A stretch of DNA of 64,000 nt, taken from the NCBI GenBank assembly GCA_035650215.1, contig DASRIC010000004.1, positions 17,495 through 81,494 on the forward strand, given 5' to 3'. Below are positions 61,581 to 64,000 of this stretch, piece after piece (position 1 is the stretch's first letter; every line of letters begins with the position of its first letter). This DNA comes from JACVRW01 sp035650215 (GTDB lineage Bacteria; Actinomycetota; Thermoleophilia; Solirubrobacterales; Thermoleophilaceae). Under the pieces are notes generated by a model that saw only the letters and a list, made by a program, of their open reading frames with translations, was not told where the DNA came from and ran no database searches. The translations under genes and the position numbers were made by a program.

Positions 61581-62354
61581 TCAGCGCACGCGATAGACCC
61601 GGTACATGCCGAGTCGGTTGTGCTCGCTGAAGAAGCACACCATCGCGTAGCGTCCAGGACGGCCAAATCTCACCTCGTTGTCGTTGGTCGAGCCCTGGCT
61701 TATCAGCCCCTGGACGTCGACGGGCTCGCCCGCGACAACACGCCCGAGGGCCCGTTCGTTCGTGCCGCGGAAGGCTCGGTTGACCTGGCGGTCGGTCACG
61801 CCCCGACGCAGCGGGAACGCGATCGCGAAGTGGAGGGTCGTCCCGGCGTTCTCGACCCGGATGCGACCGCTTCGCGGCAGGGTCGTTGGACCGCGGAACC
61901 CGTAGTCGACCATTCGGATACGCGCGTCCGGCCGCGGCGCGCTCGCTCCGTTGGGGCCGCCTGTGGTGAAAGTCGTGACCGCCTGTCTACGGCCCGCGAT
62001 CACGGCCGCCACGTATGTCGTGTTGGGCCGCAGGTCGACGGTGACCGCCTTCCCCGGTGCCGCCGTTGCTTCGAGGAAGACCTGGCCGAGCGCCTTGACG
62101 GAGCGGGGGTTGGATAGGGACTGGCGCAGCTGATCGACGCTCACCCCCGCCCGCAACGTGGCGACGTTGAACTCGGCGCGCGCGTCGTTCGTGAAGCGCG
62201 TGGGACCCGCACCGATCGGTCCTGAGGGGTCCAGGACGACGTTCGAGCCTGACACGCTCACGGCCACGGTGGGAACGGACGATTGGGCGGCCGCAAGGGT
62301 CACCGGGACTCCCAGAAGCAAAACCGCTCCGATGATCAACTTGACTCTCCGCAC
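61581..62354 (-). CDS. Secreted cupredoxin-like protein
   Basis: 257 aa with a signal peptide (LIIGAVLLLGVPVTLAAAQ). The N-terminal half resembles a CHRD/repeat-like domain (ARAEFNVATLRAGVSVDQL). The C-terminal half is cupredoxin-like: His in TTLHFAIAF, then GRPGRYAMVCFFSEHNRLGM with Cys-x4-His-x4-Met, matching a type 1 copper site. Electron carrier or copper-binding roles are inferred. Confidence 0.65.
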   Translation of the reverse strand: MRRVKLIIGAVLLLGVPVTLAAAQSSVPTVAVSVSGSNVVLDPSGPIGAGPTRFTNDARAEFNVATLRAGVSVDQLRQSLSNPRSVKALGQVFLEATAAPGKAVTVDLRPNTTYVAAVIAGRRQAVTTFTTGGPNGASAPRPDARIRMVDYGFRGPTTLPRSGRIRVENAGTTLHFAIAFPLRRGVTDRQVNRAFRGTNERALGRVVAGEPVDVQGLISQGSTNDNEVRFGRPGRYAMVCFFSEHNRLGMYRVYRVR

Positions 62355-62565
62355 CTGACGCCTCCTCGGTCGCTCGCGGGTCTTACAACGAGACTCCCCC
62401 AGCGGGTCCAGTGCCCTATTGGGGGACGCGCGTCCGACCCTACCCGAGCCGCCCGAACCCTTCAGCGCGTGTTACACATGCGTTGCAGCTTGTGCTCTGG
62501 GCAAGCGTCGCCGAGTGGTCGGCCGAGCAGTACCGGTGCCGAAGTCCAAGTACCCGAGCGCGCTA

Positions 62566-63054
62566 CTACGTTCCATGCAAAGCACAGTTACGGAGCGCAC
62601 GGGGAGCTTCGAGGTCGGCGCCCAAGGCGCTGCCAACCAAGCCAATCAGTTGGGGTATCTCGTAGACCAGTACCACTACCAGCACGGCCCATGAGATAGC
62701 GCCGATCAGGCGGCTGGTCTCGGGACGCTCGCGTGCGAGTCGTAGGCGCCATGCCTCGGCGGTCCCGTCGACGGGCGTCAGCGTGGTCGCCTCGCCTTCG
62801 ACGACGAGATCGACCTGCCGCATGCCGAGCAGACCGATCGACGCCTCAATCGCGGCGCTCTGACCGAGCTCGAACCTCGCCGGCGACTTCTGCACCTCGA
62901 CCTCGATCCCGTCGCGGTACAGGTGCAGCTTCTCGCCGAAGTCGAAGTAGTCCAGGTCGACCGTCCAGACATGCTCACGGTGGCGTGCCTCGAAACTGCC
63001 CCGAGAAACGAGGTCCCAGCCGCCGAGCGGCCGCAGCGATCGGGTCTGGGACAT
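62566..63054 (-). CDS. Hypothetical membrane protein, probably C-terminally truncated
   Basis: 162 aa. The N-terminal part is a beta-rich soluble domain (GWDLVSRGSFEARHREHVWTVDLDYFD; KLHLYRDGIEVEVQKSPARF), followed by a TM helix (LIGAISWAVLVVVLVYEIPQLIG). The last residues (LRNCALHGT) look out of character; a second TM helix might be expected there, so a frameshift or truncation is suspected. Function unknown. Confidence 0.6.
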   Translation of the reverse strand: MSQTRSLRPLGGWDLVSRGSFEARHREHVWTVDLDYFDFGEKLHLYRDGIEVEVQKSPARFELGQSAAIEASIGLLGMRQVDLVVEGEATTLTPVDGTAEAWRLRLARERPETSRLIGAISWAVLVVVLVYEIPQLIGLVGSALGADLEAPRALRNCALHGT

Positions 63055-63396
63055 CCCTCCTCCGCCCTACCCACCCCGGCCCCGTTCTCACGCCAGCGAG
63101 CGCCCCGATGCGGGTGACCTTGCAACTGCCTTGGGAGTAAATGGAGGTGTCTCGAGCGACGCCCGAAAGGACGCTCGGACGAGACGAACAGCAGGAGCGC
63201 ACCTTGAGACTGGTGGTAGTCGATCTAGCCAATCCTCGTCGAAGAGCTGCCTTGGCGGCCAGAGCCGATCGTGCCGCGATGGCAATGGGTCACCGACCTT
63301 CACCGTGACTCCGCGTGGAACACGGGTCGACTGGACGTCCGGTGCGCCAAGGTTCGGCTTGCTCCGCTGGCTGCTCCGAGGGCTGCCTACGGAGGT
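63055..63396. other. Intergenic region without a supported gene
   Basis: About 340 bp, less GC-biased than coding DNA nearby. No frame on either strand has a convincing product and no clear hairpin or promoter was recognised. Confidence 0.5.
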
Positions 63397-64000
63397 CTAC
63401 TCGATCATCGCCTGCCGGAGCGCGTTCGCCACGGCGTGCACGCGCGTGTCGGCCTCGAGCTTGAGGATCGCGCGCTTGGTGTCCGACTTCACGGTCTCGG
63501 CGCTCAGCCCGATGCGCCGGGCGACCTCTTCGGTGTGGTAGCCCTCGGCCAGCAGCTGCAGGATCTCGCGCTCGCGCTCCGAGAGCGGGGCGTCGCCGAT
63601 GCCATTGGTCATCAACAGCGCGGGCGACAGCGAGGGATCCACGAACGGCTTGCCCGCGGTGACCGCGCGGATGGCGCGCAGCAGGTCCTCGGGCGGCGAG
63701 CCCTTCATCACGTAGCCGCGGGCGCCGGCGGCGATCGCGTCCGACAGGAGGCGCTTGTCGCCGTAGGCGGAGAACATCACGGTCTTCACCTCGGGCGCGG
63801 CGTCGGCGATGCGCTTGACGGCGGAGATGCCGTCGATGCCCGGCAGCCGGACATCCATGATCACCACCTCGGGGCGGAGGCGCTTCACGGCTTCGATCAC
63901 GTCCTCGCCGTTCTCGACGGACCCCACGAGCTCCAGGTCTGGGGCGAGTCCGAACATGAGGCCGAGTCCCTGCCGCACCGTCGGGTGATCGTCCACCGCG
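63397..64000 (-). CDS. NarL/LuxR-family response regulator (5' end outside window)
   Basis: The visible 200 codons cover nearly all of a response regulator. The receiver domain begins within its first strand (VDDHPTVRQGL); the phosphoacceptor Asp is in VVIMDVRLPGIDG, with Ser/Ala switch MFSAYGD and Lys in YVMKGSP. A LuxR-type HTH follows (LSEREREILQLLAEGYHTEEVARRIGLSAETVKSDTKRA). The true start and partner kinase lie beyond base 64000. Confidence 0.9.
   Translation of the reverse strand, partial: AVDDHPTVRQGLGLMFGLAPDLELVGSVENGEDVIEAVKRLRPEVVIMDVRLPGIDGISAVKRIADAAPEVKTVMFSAYGDKRLLSDAIAAGARGYVMKGSPPEDLLRAIRAVTAGKPFVDPSLSPALLMTNGIGDAPLSEREREILQLLAEGYHTEEVARRIGLSAETVKSDTKRAILKLEADTRVHAVANALRQAMIE

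Overview
This is a 64 kb chromosomal window from a very high-GC Gram-positive bacterium. The best fit is an actinobacterium of the Thermoleophilia type (Solirubrobacterales/Gaiellales-like), inferred from several features. These are extreme third-position GC, a LexA box of the CGAAC-N4-GTTCG type, a short GSI-alpha glutamine synthetase, c-di-AMP (ydaO-type) riboswitches, a Gram-positive uvrC-rapZ-gap-pgk-tpiA order, apparently leaderless promoters and a System I cytochrome c maturation set. No 16S gene is present, so the placement is an inference.

Layout. 0-3.4 kb: acyl-CoA metabolism (SucCD-like ligase, FixX-like ferredoxin, hotdog thioesterase, SCP2-like protein, acyl-CoA dehydrogenase). 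3.4-9.8 kb: a riboswitch-controlled NlpC/P60 protein, an acyl-CoA synthetase, a STAND-like ATPase, a DUF255 protein and a secreted M28 peptidase. 9.7-16.9 kb: an MMPL exporter divergent from a MarR regulator, glnA, an HxlR/AhpD-like pair with a palindromic operator, a second c-di-AMP riboswitch with an unknown membrane protein, a membrane cytochrome c and a zinc-ribbon protein. 17-19.1 kb: RNase P RNA, lexA with its SOS box, tRNA-Leu. 19.1-26.7 kb: a broken haloacetate-dehalogenase-like gene, tldD/tldE, a CBS protein, secG and ccmI-like/ccmF/ccmE. 26.7-33 kb: CPA1 antiporter, secreted GH2 enzyme, epoxide hydrolase and others. 33-36.3 kb is accessory DNA with small ORFs, a decayed VOC gene, two SnoaL-like genes and a roughly 1.4 kb lower-GC insert. 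The insert lies between a tRNA-Gly gene and a 42-bp copy of that gene's 3' half. 36.4-38.2 kb: ccmG-ccmH-ccdA. 38.2-49.8 kb: MFS, esterase, argS, rlmH, two coupled membrane proteases, a phosphoesterase-lipoprotein-kinase operon, tgt and hsp20. 49.8-57.1 kb: a central operon uvrC-rapZ-gap-pgk-tpiA-gpmI, transcribed leftward. 57.2-64 kb: MaoC hydratase, enoyl-CoA hydratase, a TadE/VanY/lytic-transglycosylase fusion, a peptidoglycan-binding protein, a cupredoxin-like secreted protein and the end of a NarL-type response regulator.

How the genes work together. Redox and respiration are served by cytochrome c maturation genes in two separate blocks (ccmI/F/E and ccmG/H/ccdA) plus a monoheme cytochrome c. 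Lower glycolysis from GAP to 2-phosphoglycerate is one translationally coupled operon. Two riboswitches tie at least one cell-wall enzyme to c-di-AMP.

The most unusual items are the twin c-di-AMP riboswitches (one in front of an unknown membrane protein), the tRNA-Gly-flanked mini-insert without an integrase, the three-domain wall-enzyme fusion, the Cys-type CcmE alongside CcmG/CcmH, and the loss of yvcK-whiA from the usual rapZ neighbourhood. I found no CRISPR array, insertion sequence or complete prophage.
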